Shown here: one piece after another, positions 1-6,165 of the stretch | Numbering within the stretch: the stretch's first letter is position 1 | Layout: each line of letters begins with the position of its first letter | Origin: Merdimonas faecigallinarum | GTDB taxonomy: Bacteria; Bacillota; Clostridia; Lachnospirales; Lachnospiraceae | Direction of reading: 5' to 3' | NCBI GenBank assembly: GCA_019119285.1 | Contig: DWXJ01000090.1 | Span: forward strand, 1 to 9,149 | DNA: 9,149 nt | The notes under the pieces: model-generated | The model's database searches: none | The model's input: only the letters and a program-made list of their open reading frames with translations | Told to the model about the DNA's origin: nothing | Program-made: the position numbers and the translations under genes

Positions 1-106
1 ACGCAAGTTAGTAAGACCCCTTGAAGACGACGAGGTAGATAGGGCAGAGGTGGAAGTACAGTAATGTATGGAGCTGACTGCTACTAATCGGTCGAGGGCA
101 TGACCA
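1..106 (+). rRNA. 23S ribosomal RNA, 3' end (partial)
   Basis: This is the extreme 3' end of a large-subunit rRNA gene and its 5' part lies outside the window. It is recognised by the conserved closing segment ACTAATCGGTCGAGGGC near positions 84-100, followed by TGACCA, which matches the usual Firmicute 23S ending (family knowledge). The preceding GACGACGAGGTAGATAGGGC at 27-46 is also typical of the last domain. The exact mature 3' end cannot be fixed from the sequence; 104-108 is a fair estimate. There is no open reading frame of note here. Confidence 0.93.
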
Positions 107-171
107 AAGAAGGTCGGTAGGCAGGATGAAAGTTTCTTATATGCAGTTTTGAAGGTATATGTAAGATGAGG
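107..171 (+). other. rRNA operon 3' spacer without a 5S gene
   Basis: Only about 65 bases separate the 23S end from the terminator stem. That is too short for a ~117-base 5S rRNA, and no 5S-like sequence is seen on either strand of this edge. The stretch holds a small GACC/GGTC dyad (102-116) that could belong to rRNA processing. It also holds the phrase ATGCAGTTTTGAAGGTATAT (141-160), which resembles motifs I recall from Firmicute rRNA spacers. That resemblance is from memory and not verified. No convincing promoter for the following gene is visible in it. Confidence 0.6.
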
Positions 172-199
172 TCAAGGACAAAAGTCCTTGATTTTTTTT
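172..199 (+). terminator. Intrinsic terminator of the rRNA operon
   Basis: An 8-bp perfect stem TCAAGGAC/GTCCTTGA (172-179 and 184-191) closes on an AAAA loop and is followed at once by eight T residues (192-199). This is a classic rho-independent terminator on the plus strand. It lies downstream of 23S and ends 24 bases before the rhaB start codon, so any transcript reaching rhaB from upstream must read through it. Confidence 0.92.
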
Positions 200-223
200 A
201 TAGCAGAAAGAAGGTGAAGTGTA

Positions 224-1714
224 ATGGCAAAAGTACTGGCTATCGACCTGGGGTCATCCAGCGGACGGGCGGTCAGGGGAGAATATCAGGATGGATCACT
301 GACATATCGAGAAATTTATAGATTTGAAAATGTACCGGTTCAAAAAGGACGATATTTATGTTGGGACTTTGATCTGCTTCTTGAGGAAGTAAAACATTCG
401 ATTGAGATGGCAGGAGATATTGACAGTATCGGGATTGATACCTGGGGCGCTGATTTTGGCATTTTAGATAAGAAGGGACAGCTTTTGATGCCGCCGGTTC
501 ATTACCGGGACCGCCGTACGGAAGGCATGACAGAGAAGGCACAGGAGAAATTTTTGGCAAAAGAATTATTTCAGATGTGTGGAAATCAGACGTATGCCAC
601 TAATTCGCTGTATCAGATCCTTGCTCTTAAGGAGACTGAACCGGAATTATGGAATCAGACAGCTAAGATTTTACATATGCCTGATCTGATCAATTATTTC
701 CTTTGTGGAAATGCGGTCTGTGAGCGGACGATCGCCTGTACGACGCAGATGCTGGAACCGGTGAGCCGAAGCTGGAATCAGCGGGTTCTGGAGGCATATC
801 AGATTCCGGAGGCTTTGTTTGCGCCTTTGACGGACAGTGGCACTGTGATTGGAGAATATACAGGTAAGGGAACAAAACCGGTCAAAGTGATCGCTGTGGC
901 AGGTCATGATACGCAGAGCGCCGGGGCAGCTATGACAGAAGTTCCGGACTCAACGGCGTTCCTAAATATCGGCACCTGGAGCCTTCTGGGAGTGGAGCGG
1001 AAACAGCCGATTCTGACGGATCTTGGATTTGAGCTTGGAATATCAAATGAGCAGGGCCCTTACCGGGATATTCAGTGTATTATGAACATTGTTGGAACGT
1101 GGCTTTTACAGGAGTGCAGACGGGAATGGACGGCGGAAGGCAGAATGGCTTCCTATAATGAACTGGAACGGCAGGCGGCATTGTGCGATCCATTTCAGTG
1201 TTTTATTGCTCCGAATTCGCCGGATTTTGCCCTTCCCGGGCATATGCCGGAGAAGATACAGGCTTTCTGCCGTAAGACGGGCCAGAGGGCGCCAGAAAGC
1301 GCTGGAGAGGTTGTCAGATGCATATACGAAAGTCTGGCGCTCAAATATCGAAGAGAGCTGGAAAAACTAGAGCAGGGCATGGCAGAAGAGGAGGAGAAGA
1401 GGCCGCATGCTCAAAAGAGCGCAGGAAGGATTGAGAAGCTGCAGATCCTTGGCGGCGGCGCACAATCAGAGATGCTGTGTCAGATGACAGCCGATATTTG
1501 CAGGAAACAAGTGATCGCCGGGCCGGTAGAAGCAACAGCCCTGGGAAATCTTGTAATTCAGCTGAAAGCATTGGGAGAGATTGCGGATGAGGAGGCGGCC
1601 AGAGAGACGATCCGCCGGGCAGAAACAACGACCACCTATGTCCCAAATGATGAAATAGAAGTAAGAAAGGCAATAGAAAACGCCTATCAGAGATTTAAAG
1701 AGATTGACAACTAA
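224..1714 (+). CDS. rhaB: Rhamnulokinase
   Basis: This gene codes for a 496-residue FGGY-family sugar kinase that phosphorylates L-rhamnulose to L-rhamnulose 1-phosphate in cytoplasmic rhamnose breakdown. The length matches RhaB proteins (about 480-490). Visible motifs are the N-terminal phosphate loop DLGSSSGR (8-15), GIDTWGADFGILD (70-82), YRDRR (94-98), the catalytic-base motif AGHDTQSA with Asp229 (226-233), and the C-terminal nucleotide-binding glycines ILGGGAQS (408-415). A charged, low-complexity insert around 383-402 (EEEEKR and neighbours) looks lineage-specific. The ATG at 224 has an AGAAAGAAGGTG ribosome site ending 7 bases upstream. No rhaA, rhaD or regulator gene is adjacent, so it is an orphan in this window. 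It begins just after the rRNA terminator with no promoter seen. The related kinases FucK or XylB are less likely because of the RhaB-like N-terminal half. Confidence 0.93.
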   Translation: MAKVLAIDLGSSSGRAVRGEYQDGSLTYREIYRFENVPVQKGRYLCWDFDLLLEEVKHSIEMAGDIDSIGIDTWGADFGILDKKGQLLMPPVHYRDRRTEGMTEKAQEKFLAKELFQMCGNQTYATNSLYQILALKETEPELWNQTAKILHMPDLINYFLCGNAVCERTIACTTQMLEPVSRSWNQRVLEAYQIPEALFAPLTDSGTVIGEYTGKGTKPVKVIAVAGHDTQSAGAAMTEVPDSTAFLNIGTWSLLGVERKQPILTDLGFELGISNEQGPYRDIQCIMNIVGTWLLQECRREWTAEGRMASYNELERQAALCDPFQCFIAPNSPDFALPGHMPEKIQAFCRKTGQRAPESAGEVVRCIYESLALKYRRELEKLEQGMAEEEEKRPHAQKSAGRIEKLQILGGGAQSEMLCQMTADICRKQVIAGPVEATALGNLVIQLKALGEIADEEAARETIRRAETTTTYVPNDEIEVRKAIENAYQRFKEIDN

Positions 1715-1768
1715 AAAGTGACGGGGGACGGGGGATTTCTAGAAATCCCCCGTCCCCCGTCACTTTTT
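1713..1768. repeat. Perfect 56-bp palindrome between convergent genes (bidirectional terminator, REP-like)
   Basis: Two 28-base arms (1713-1740 and 1741-1768) are exact reverse complements with no loop. Each arm reads A5, GTGAC, then the tandem GGGGGAC GGGGGA, then TTTCT. On the plus strand the stem is followed by a T run (1764-1769); on the minus strand the mirror T run also follows. It can therefore end transcripts from both rhaB and the convergent aminotransferase gene, and it overlaps both TAA stop codons. The perfection, length and G-tract content exceed an ordinary terminator and suggest a mobile REP-type or similar interspersed element. That reading is inference, since only one copy is in the window. 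Confidence 0.9.
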
Positions 1769-3054
1769 TATTTCGCCGCCAGCAGCTTTTCGATGCTGAC
1801 TAATTTTACGCTTAATACAAAGATCTCGGTGGCCAGTTTCAGTTCTTCTACCGTCGGATAGGACGGCGCGATACGGATGTTGCTGTCATGGGGATCTTTT
1901 CCATACGGGAAGGTGGCCCCTGCAGGTGTCATAATCAGGCCGGCTTCTTTTGCCTTTGCCACGATGGCTTTTGCACAGCCGTCCATGGAATCAAAGGAGA
2001 TGAAGTATCCGCCGCGTGGAGCGAGCCAGGAGCCGATGCCCAGTCCGGCAAGTTCTTTTTCGAAGGTGTTCAGCACGATGTCGAATTTGGGACGCATGAT
2101 GTCTGCGTGCTTTTTCATGTGCTCTACCATGCCGTGGATATTTTTGAAGTATCTTGCATGGCGGAGCTGGTTGAGTTTGTCGTGGCCGATGGTCTGGATC
2201 TTCATCATCTTCCGGATGTCTGCCAGGTTTGCATCAGATGCGGCGATCGCAGCGATGCCGGATCCCGGGAAACTGATCTTGGAAGTAGAAGAGAACTTGT
2301 AGACCATATCCGGATTGCCTTCTTTTTTACATTCCATCAGGATTTCAATGAGATAATCCTGTTTATCTTCATATAAATGGTGGATTCCGTATGCGTTATC
2401 CCAGTAAATGCGGAAATCTTCCGCTGCTGGTTTCAGTTTTGCAAAACGGTGGACCGTTACGTCAGAATAGGTGATGCCCTGCGGGTTGGAGTATTTCGGT
2501 ACGCACCAGATACCTTTGATGGCCGGGTCGGAGCTTACCAGTTCTTCTACCATGTCCATATCCGGTCCTTCCGGTGTCATGGGTACATTGATCATCTCAA
2601 TGCCGAAATATTCGGTGATGGCAAAATGTCTGTCATATCCCGGTACCGGGCACAGGAATTTTACTTTATCGAGTTTGCACCAGGGAGTGCTGCCCATTAC
2701 GCCGTGAGTCATGCTGCGCGCAACGGTATCGAACATCACATTTAAGCTGGAGTTCCCAAAGATGACGATATTGTCCTTTGGTACTTCCATCATATCTGCA
2801 AGAAGCTGTTTTGCCTCGGCGATTCCGTCCAGGACGCCGTAGTTGCGGCAGTCTACGCCTTCGGTACATTTCAGGTCAGAATCGCTGGTCAGTACATCCA
2901 TCATGCCCATGGAGAGGTTCAGCTGTGCGGTAGACGGCTTGCCTCTGGACATATCCAGGTTCAGATTCTGTGCCTTTACTTCTTCAAATTCAGCTTCCAG
3001 TTTGCTTTTTAATTCTAATAATTCTTCTTTTGATAATTCTTCGTATGCTGTCAC
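1768..3054 (-). CDS. Class I PLP-dependent aminotransferase (aspartate-aminotransferase-like, MSRGKP type)
   Basis: This is a cytoplasmic pyridoxal-phosphate enzyme of fold type I, 428 residues from the chosen start. It resembles the actinobacterial/clostridial aspartate aminotransferase branch that carries the MSRGKP motif (Pfam Asp_aminotransf by recall). Motifs numbered from the GTG start are MSRGKPS (35-41), PGYDRHF (138-144), YSNPQG (188-193), YWDNAYGIHH (217-226, cofactor Asp/Tyr), SSTSK with the Schiff-base Lys259, APRGGYF (345-351) and IRIAPSYP (393-400), whose Arg would bind the substrate carboxylate. The GTG at 3054 is preferred because GGAGG (3063-3067) lies 8 bases before it. The in-frame ATG at 3079-3081 would add nine residues but has no spaced ribosome site and would leave a leader of only about 8 bases. 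It has its own promoter and ends at the shared palindrome. The exact amino-acid substrate cannot be told from the sequence. Confidence 0.9.
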   Translation of the reverse strand: MTAYEELSKEELLELKSKLEAEFEEVKAQNLNLDMSRGKPSTAQLNLSMGMMDVLTSDSDLKCTEGVDCRNYGVLDGIAEAKQLLADMMEVPKDNIVIFGNSSLNVMFDTVARSMTHGVMGSTPWCKLDKVKFLCPVPGYDRHFAITEYFGIEMINVPMTPEGPDMDMVEELVSSDPAIKGIWCVPKYSNPQGITYSDVTVHRFAKLKPAAEDFRIYWDNAYGIHHLYEDKQDYLIEILMECKKEGNPDMVYKFSSTSKISFPGSGIAAIAASDANLADIRKMMKIQTIGHDKLNQLRHARYFKNIHGMVEHMKKHADIMRPKFDIVLNTFEKELAGLGIGSWLAPRGGYFISFDSMDGCAKAIVAKAKEAGLIMTPAGATFPYGKDPHDSNIRIAPSYPTVEELKLATEIFVLSVKLVSIEKLLAAK

Positions 3055-3062
3055 TTTTCCAT

Positions 3063-3067
3063 CCTCC
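3063..3067 (-). promoter_or_regulatory. Ribosome binding site deciding the aminotransferase start
   Basis: The minus strand reads GTGGAGGATGGAAAAGTG. The GGAGG core is 8 bases before the GTG at 3054, which is ideal spacing. The upstream ATG (3081) has only GAAGG immediately touching it. This favours the GTG as the true start, and the resulting N-terminus (TAYEELSKEELLELK after the initiator) is close to what I recall for family members. Confidence 0.75.
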
Positions 3068-3095
3068 ACTCTTTTTTGCATCCTTCAATTTCAAC

Positions 3096-3124
3096 ATTTT
3101 AACGGCAATTTGACGTTCCGTCAA
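3096..3124 (-). promoter_or_regulatory. Sigma-A-type promoter of the aminotransferase gene with overlapping dyad
   Basis: On the minus strand TTGACG (3124-3119) and TAAAAT (3101-3096) are separated by exactly 17 bases, each matching consensus at 5 of 6 positions. The start of transcription would fall near 3089, giving a leader of about 35 bases before the GTG start. A/T tracts just upstream (3125-3150) could act as an UP element. The -35 box is one arm of a perfect dyad at 3110-3124 (TTGACG, three bases, CGTCAA), a possible repressor-binding site. Confidence 0.78.
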
Positions 3125-3250
3125 TAGATTCTTGCAAAAAATATGGCAAAATATACGTTTGAAGGCAAAAACAGAATGGAAATTGAAATATCCGCGTTTT
3201 GAAAATGCAAAATCGTTAAAAAAGAGACGAGGAATTTTTATAAAGTCAGA

Positions 3251-4453
3251 CTACTTTGCCCAGCTTCTTCTGGCAAGGATCTCATCCAGCAGACAGAAGG
3301 CTGCGTCCTCTTTGCTCATCAGTTCCAGTTCCCGCACGGAATCCGGGGTGATGATGGTGATCACATTGGTGGAGGTTTCAAATCCTGCGCCCGGAACTTT
3401 CAGGTTATTGGCTGCGATCATGTCCAGATGCTTCTTTTCCAGCTTCTTCTTTGAATTTTCCAGCATATGCTCTGTCTCCATAGAAAAGCCGCAAAGGAAC
3501 TGGCCGGGACGCTTGTGTTCTCCCAGATACCGGAGGATGTCGTCGGTCCTCTCCAGCGCAAGGGAGGCATTGTCGTCTGATTTTTTCACCTTTTCTTCGG
3601 AAACTTTTGCCGGACGGTAATCCGCTACAGCTGCGGCTTTGATGATGATATCCATATCCGGGCTGTGGCTGGTGACGGCTTCAAACATGTCTCTTGCAGA
3701 AATGACCGGGATCACATTTACAGCGATGGGAGCCGTTAACCTGGTCGGCCCGGTCACCAGAGTCACGTCCGCGCCTCTTAACATACAGGCTTTTGCGATG
3801 CTGTATCCCATGCGCCCGGAGGAGTGATTGGTCAGGAAGCGGACCGGGTCCACGGCTTCCTGTGTGGGACCGGCGGTAACCAGGACTTTAAGTCCCTTCA
3901 TATCTTTTTTGCAGGCACAGGCTTTTAAGATGTATTCATATAAAAGCTCCGGCTCCGGCATTTTCCCTTTTCCTTCGTCCCCGCAGGCCAGATGGCCGGT
4001 GGCAGGTTCGATCACTTCCATGCCGTATTTCTGCAGGAGCAGGAGATTGTCCTGGGTGACCGGATTGTCATACATGCCGGTATTCATGGCAGGCGCGATC
4101 AGCTTGGGCGCGCTGCTTGCCAGGATCGTGGTGGTCAGCATGTCGTCCGCCAGGCCGTGGGCCAGCTTGGCGATCACATTTGCGGTGGCAGGAGCCACCA
4201 TGATTACATCGGCCTCTTTTGCCAGGGAAATGTGTTCCACCTGAAATTCAAAATTCCGGTCAAAGGTGTCAGTGACACATTTGTGTCCGGTCAGTGTTTC
4301 AAAAGTAATGGGATTTATAAAATTTGTGGCGTGTTCTGTCATGATCACCCTTACATTTGCGCCGGATTTTACCAGCATACTGGCAAGAGAAGCGCTTTTG
4401 TAGGCGGCGATGCCTCCGGTGACGCCGAGAAGAACGGTTTTTCCTTTTAACAT
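3251..4453 (-). CDS. coaBC: Bifunctional phosphopantothenoylcysteine decarboxylase / phosphopantothenate-cysteine ligase
   Basis: This is CoaBC (Dfp), 400 residues, the usual length. The CoaB half joins cysteine to 4'-phosphopantothenate using CTP, and the CoaC half decarboxylates the product to 4'-phosphopantetheine with FMN, two steps in CoA synthesis. The N-terminal flavoprotein domain (about 1-180) shows GVTGGIAAYK (10-19), catalytic His74 in VEHISLA, APATAN (87-92), PAMNTGM with Asn124 (121-127), and the active-site flap LACGDEGKGKM with Cys157. The CoaB domain (about 187-400) shows TAGPTQEAVDPVRFLTNHSSG (193-213), KAAAVADYRP (272-281) and the Lys290-Lys291 pair expected near the essential lysine. 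All key residues are present. The GAAAGG ribosome site (4465-4470) is 11 bases before the ATG, slightly far. The gene is divergent from an ECF transporter S-subunit gene, which fits a shared vitamin B5 theme. Confidence 0.97.
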   Translation of the reverse strand: MLKGKTVLLGVTGGIAAYKSASLASMLVKSGANVRVIMTEHATNFINPITFETLTGHKCVTDTFDRNFEFQVEHISLAKEADVIMVAPATANVIAKLAHGLADDMLTTTILASSAPKLIAPAMNTGMYDNPVTQDNLLLLQKYGMEVIEPATGHLACGDEGKGKMPEPELLYEYILKACACKKDMKGLKVLVTAGPTQEAVDPVRFLTNHSSGRMGYSIAKACMLRGADVTLVTGPTRLTAPIAVNVIPVISARDMFEAVTSHSPDMDIIIKAAAVADYRPAKVSEEKVKKSDDNASLALERTDDILRYLGEHKRPGQFLCGFSMETEHMLENSKKKLEKKHLDMIAANNLKVPGAGFETSTNVITIITPDSVRELELMSKEDAAFCLLDEILARRSWAK

Positions 4454-4523
4454 ATGATAACCAGCCTTTCTTAATCAATGTAGATCAGGGCTCAGGATCC
4501 CTGTCATATTGGATCATGGGATT

Positions 4524-4553
4524 ATTGTACCATGCGGGAAGGAAGAGAGGCAA
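4524..4553 (-). promoter_or_regulatory. Probable coaBC promoter
   Basis: On the minus strand TTGCCT (4553-4548) is followed after 18 bases by TACAAT (4529-4524). The -35 is a 4-of-6 match and the -10 a 5-of-6 match to the sigma-A consensus. Transcription would begin around 4517, leaving a leader of about 63 bases before coaBC. I see no riboswitch-like structure in so short a leader, only a 5-bp CAGGG/CCCTG dyad near 4484-4502. Confidence 0.55.
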
Positions 4554-4584
4554 GGACAGGCTTTGATTTCAGGACAGAAAACTC

Positions 4585-4614
4585 TTGTATGATCTTATAC
4601 GGTGGTGCTATAAT
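4585..4614 (+). promoter_or_regulatory. Extended -10 promoter of the ECF S-subunit gene
   Basis: A perfect TATAAT (4609-4614) is preceded by TG at the extended -10 position (TGCTATAAT). A weak -35, TTGTAT (4585-4590), sits 18 bases upstream. The extended -10 would compensate for the poor -35. Transcription would start near 4621, giving a leader of about 54 bases. The leader holds a small hairpin, TCCCGC/GCGGGA (4635-4651), 8 bases before the ribosome site. Confidence 0.7.
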
Positions 4615-4674
4615 GTTTCAGGAATTGTATTGTATCCCGCACAGGGCGGGAATGATAACAAGGAGGAATTGAAT

Positions 4675-5334
4675 ATGAAGACGAAGAAACACGACACCCG
4701 ATGGATGGTCAGTGTTGCACTTATGGCAGCGATCGTTATTGTCCTGGCGAACACACCGCTTGGTATGATCCAGCTTCCGGTGATTAAGGCGACAACTGTA
4801 CACATTCCGGTGATCATCGGCGCGATTCTGCTGGGACCGTCTGCAGGAGCAATCCTGGGCGGGGTATTTGGAATCTGTTCGCTGATCAGCAACACAATGG
4901 CCCCTACATTATTATCCTTTGCGTTTTCGCCGTTTATGAGTACAACGGGAATTCCAGGCGCGCTGAAAGCAATCTGGATCTCTGTAGGCTGCAGGATCTT
5001 GATCGGCCTGATCTCAGGCTGGCTGTGGATGCTTCTTATGAAGCTTAAGATGAGTCAGCTGATCGCACTTCCGGTTGTGGGATTTGTAGGATCCATGGTA
5101 AATACAGTGACAGTCATGGGAAGTATTTATCTGATGTTTGCAAGAGAGTATGCCCAGGCAAGAGAAGTGGGAGTCAGCGCAGTATGGGGACTGATCATGG
5201 GAACCATCACAGCGTCCGGTATCCCGGAGGCAATTGCGGCGGCAGTGCTGGTGCTGGCGCTTGGAAAAGTCCTGGTAGGAGTATTTCGAAAGATGAATAT
5301 CCATTCGGCCGGCAGTCCGATGAGTGTGCTTTAG
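4675..5334 (+). CDS. ECF transporter substrate-binding (S) subunit, probably for pantothenate
   Basis: This is a 219-residue integral membrane protein with about six hydrophobic segments (roughly 12-30, 44-72, 76-90, 98-122, 128-156 and 168-204). Its size and topology fit the vitamin-binding S subunits that work with the shared EcfA/EcfA'/EcfT energizing module, none of which is in the window. The stretch TTVHIPVIIGAILLGPSAGA (40-59) followed by GGVFGICSLISNT (62-74) is typical of this family. The alanine-rich first helix (VSVALMAAI) is like the EcfT-contacting helix. The ATG at 4675 is chosen because AAGGAGG (4660-4666) lies 8 bases upstream; an in-frame ATG at 4585 falls inside the promoter. 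A pantothenate substrate is inferred only from the divergent coaBC gene. The S-subunit call is firmer than the substrate. Confidence 0.85.
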   Translation: MKTKKHDTRWMVSVALMAAIVIVLANTPLGMIQLPVIKATTVHIPVIIGAILLGPSAGAILGGVFGICSLISNTMAPTLLSFAFSPFMSTTGIPGALKAIWISVGCRILIGLISGWLWMLLMKLKMSQLIALPVVGFVGSMVNTVTVMGSIYLMFAREYAQAREVGVSAVWGLIMGTITASGIPEAIAAAVLVLALGKVLVGVFRKMNIHSAGSPMSVL

Positions 5335-5354
5335 AATCAAAGAATATAAAAAAT

Positions 5355-5416
5355 AAAAAGCCATGAGGATACATTTTGACTGCATGTGAAAACATTTGTA
5401 TCTCATGGCTTTTTTT
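5355..5416 (+). terminator. Long-stem intrinsic terminator after the ECF S-subunit gene
   Basis: A5-GCCATGAG (5355-5367) pairs with CTCATGGC-T7 (5402-5416). The stem can extend inward past a one-base bulge through ATACA and TGTAT, leaving an A/T-rich loop that can itself fold. The A run before the stem means it can also end minus-strand transcripts. It starts 21 bases after the S-subunit stop codon. Confidence 0.88.
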
Positions 5417-5425
5417 GTAATCGTT

Positions 5426-5431
5426 TATAAT
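5426..5431 (+). promoter_or_regulatory. Candidate -10 box for the YczE-like gene
   Basis: A perfect TATAAT lies 45 bases before the chosen ATG at 5476, just after the terminator T run. No good -35 is present at 16-18 bases upstream, because that position falls within the terminator stem and T tract. It could be a weak promoter, or chance in an A/T-rich spacer. Confidence 0.4.
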
Positions 5432-5475
5432 AGAATGTCGGAAGAAAGAAATGGATGAACAGGAGGAACAGACAT

Positions 5476-6126
5476 ATGAAAACGTCCGACAAAATGTTGG
5501 CAAAGCGTACAGTGATGATGGTGGCAGGGATCGCATTTATCAGCCTGTGCGTGGGAAGCTACCGGTTAAGCGGGTTTGGAGTAGATGCATTTACCTGCAT
5601 GAACCTTGGGATCAGCGGATTTCTGGACATGCAGTTTGGAACCTGGCAGTTGATTATGAATGCGGCAATCCTGGTGGTGGTATGTCTGCTGGCCAGAGAG
5701 TGTATCGGAGCCGGAACGATCGTAAATATGGTCTGCGTGGGATATGGCGCGGATCTGATCTGCTTTCTGGTACAGGATGTGGCACATATAGAGATGACGC
5801 TTCCCCTGCGGATCGGGGCACTGGCGCTGGGATGTGTCTTCGCGGGTCTTGGCGTAGCCCTTTATATGGCCGCGGAGATGGGGATCGCGCCGTATGATTC
5901 GGTGGCGGTGATTCTGGAAAAGATTACCCGCGGGAAATTAAAGTTCCAGTATGCCCGCGTTTTAAGTGATGTAACGGTCGTAATTGTCGGCATGGTATTT
6001 TGCCTGGCGGCCGGCGATCCTTTGTGGATGATCATCGGCATAGGGACTGTCTGCAATGCGCTTTTTAACGGACCTTTGATCCAGTTTTTCCGGGTCCATG
6101 TCAGCGAGCCGATCCTTAGAAAATAA
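5476..6126 (+). CDS. YczE/YyaS-family integral membrane protein
   Basis: This is a 216-residue membrane protein with about five helices (roughly 11-33, 56-74, 79-101, 113-133, 162-180 with a re-entrant end). It matches the pattern of the YczE/YyaS/YitT-related family (COG2364 by recall). The family signatures seen are GFGVDAFTCMNLG (33-45), GAGTIVNMVCVGYGADL (78-94), MGIAPYDS (135-142) and IGIGTVCNALFNGPLI (187-202). Its molecular function is not known; homologs are annotated as predicted membrane proteins. The ATG at 5476 is chosen because AGGAGG (5461-5466) is 9 bases upstream; the in-frame ATG at 5455 would put that site inside the gene. The permease gene follows after 39 bases on the same strand with no terminator between, so they probably share a transcript. 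Confidence 0.85.
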   Translation: MKTSDKMLAKRTVMMVAGIAFISLCVGSYRLSGFGVDAFTCMNLGISGFLDMQFGTWQLIMNAAILVVVCLLARECIGAGTIVNMVCVGYGADLICFLVQDVAHIEMTLPLRIGALALGCVFAGLGVALYMAAEMGIAPYDSVAVILEKITRGKLKFQYARVLSDVTVVIVGMVFCLAAGDPLWMIIGIGTVCNALFNGPLIQFFRVHVSEPILRK

Positions 6127-6165
6127 GAGAGTTTTAGTGAGAAATGATGTTACGGAGGCAGAGAA

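Noticed and set aside
1341..1673. Minus-strand 110-codon frame inside rhaB
   Set aside because: It is a shadow of the rhaB C-terminal coding sequence with no ribosome site or homology pattern.
1888..2745. Two plus-strand frames (162 and 122 codons) opposite the aminotransferase gene
   Set aside because: Both are antisense to conserved aminotransferase motifs, have no ribosome sites and show no recognisable domain.
3132..3620. Plus-strand reading frame of 162 codons across the coaBC 3' end and its downstream spacer
   Set aside because: Most of it is antisense to clearly conserved CoaBC sequence, it has no ribosome site and its composition is serine/arginine-rich. It is a shadow frame.
3992..4450. 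Plus-strand 152-codon frame opposite the coaBC N-terminal half
   Set aside because: It is antisense to the invariant flavoprotein motifs and has a His/Gly/Cys-rich, non-protein-like composition.
4484..4503. Possible riboswitch or leader hairpin before coaBC (CAGGG/CCCTG)
   Set aside because: There are only 5 paired bases in a ~63-base leader and no T run or conserved aptamer core. It is most likely chance.
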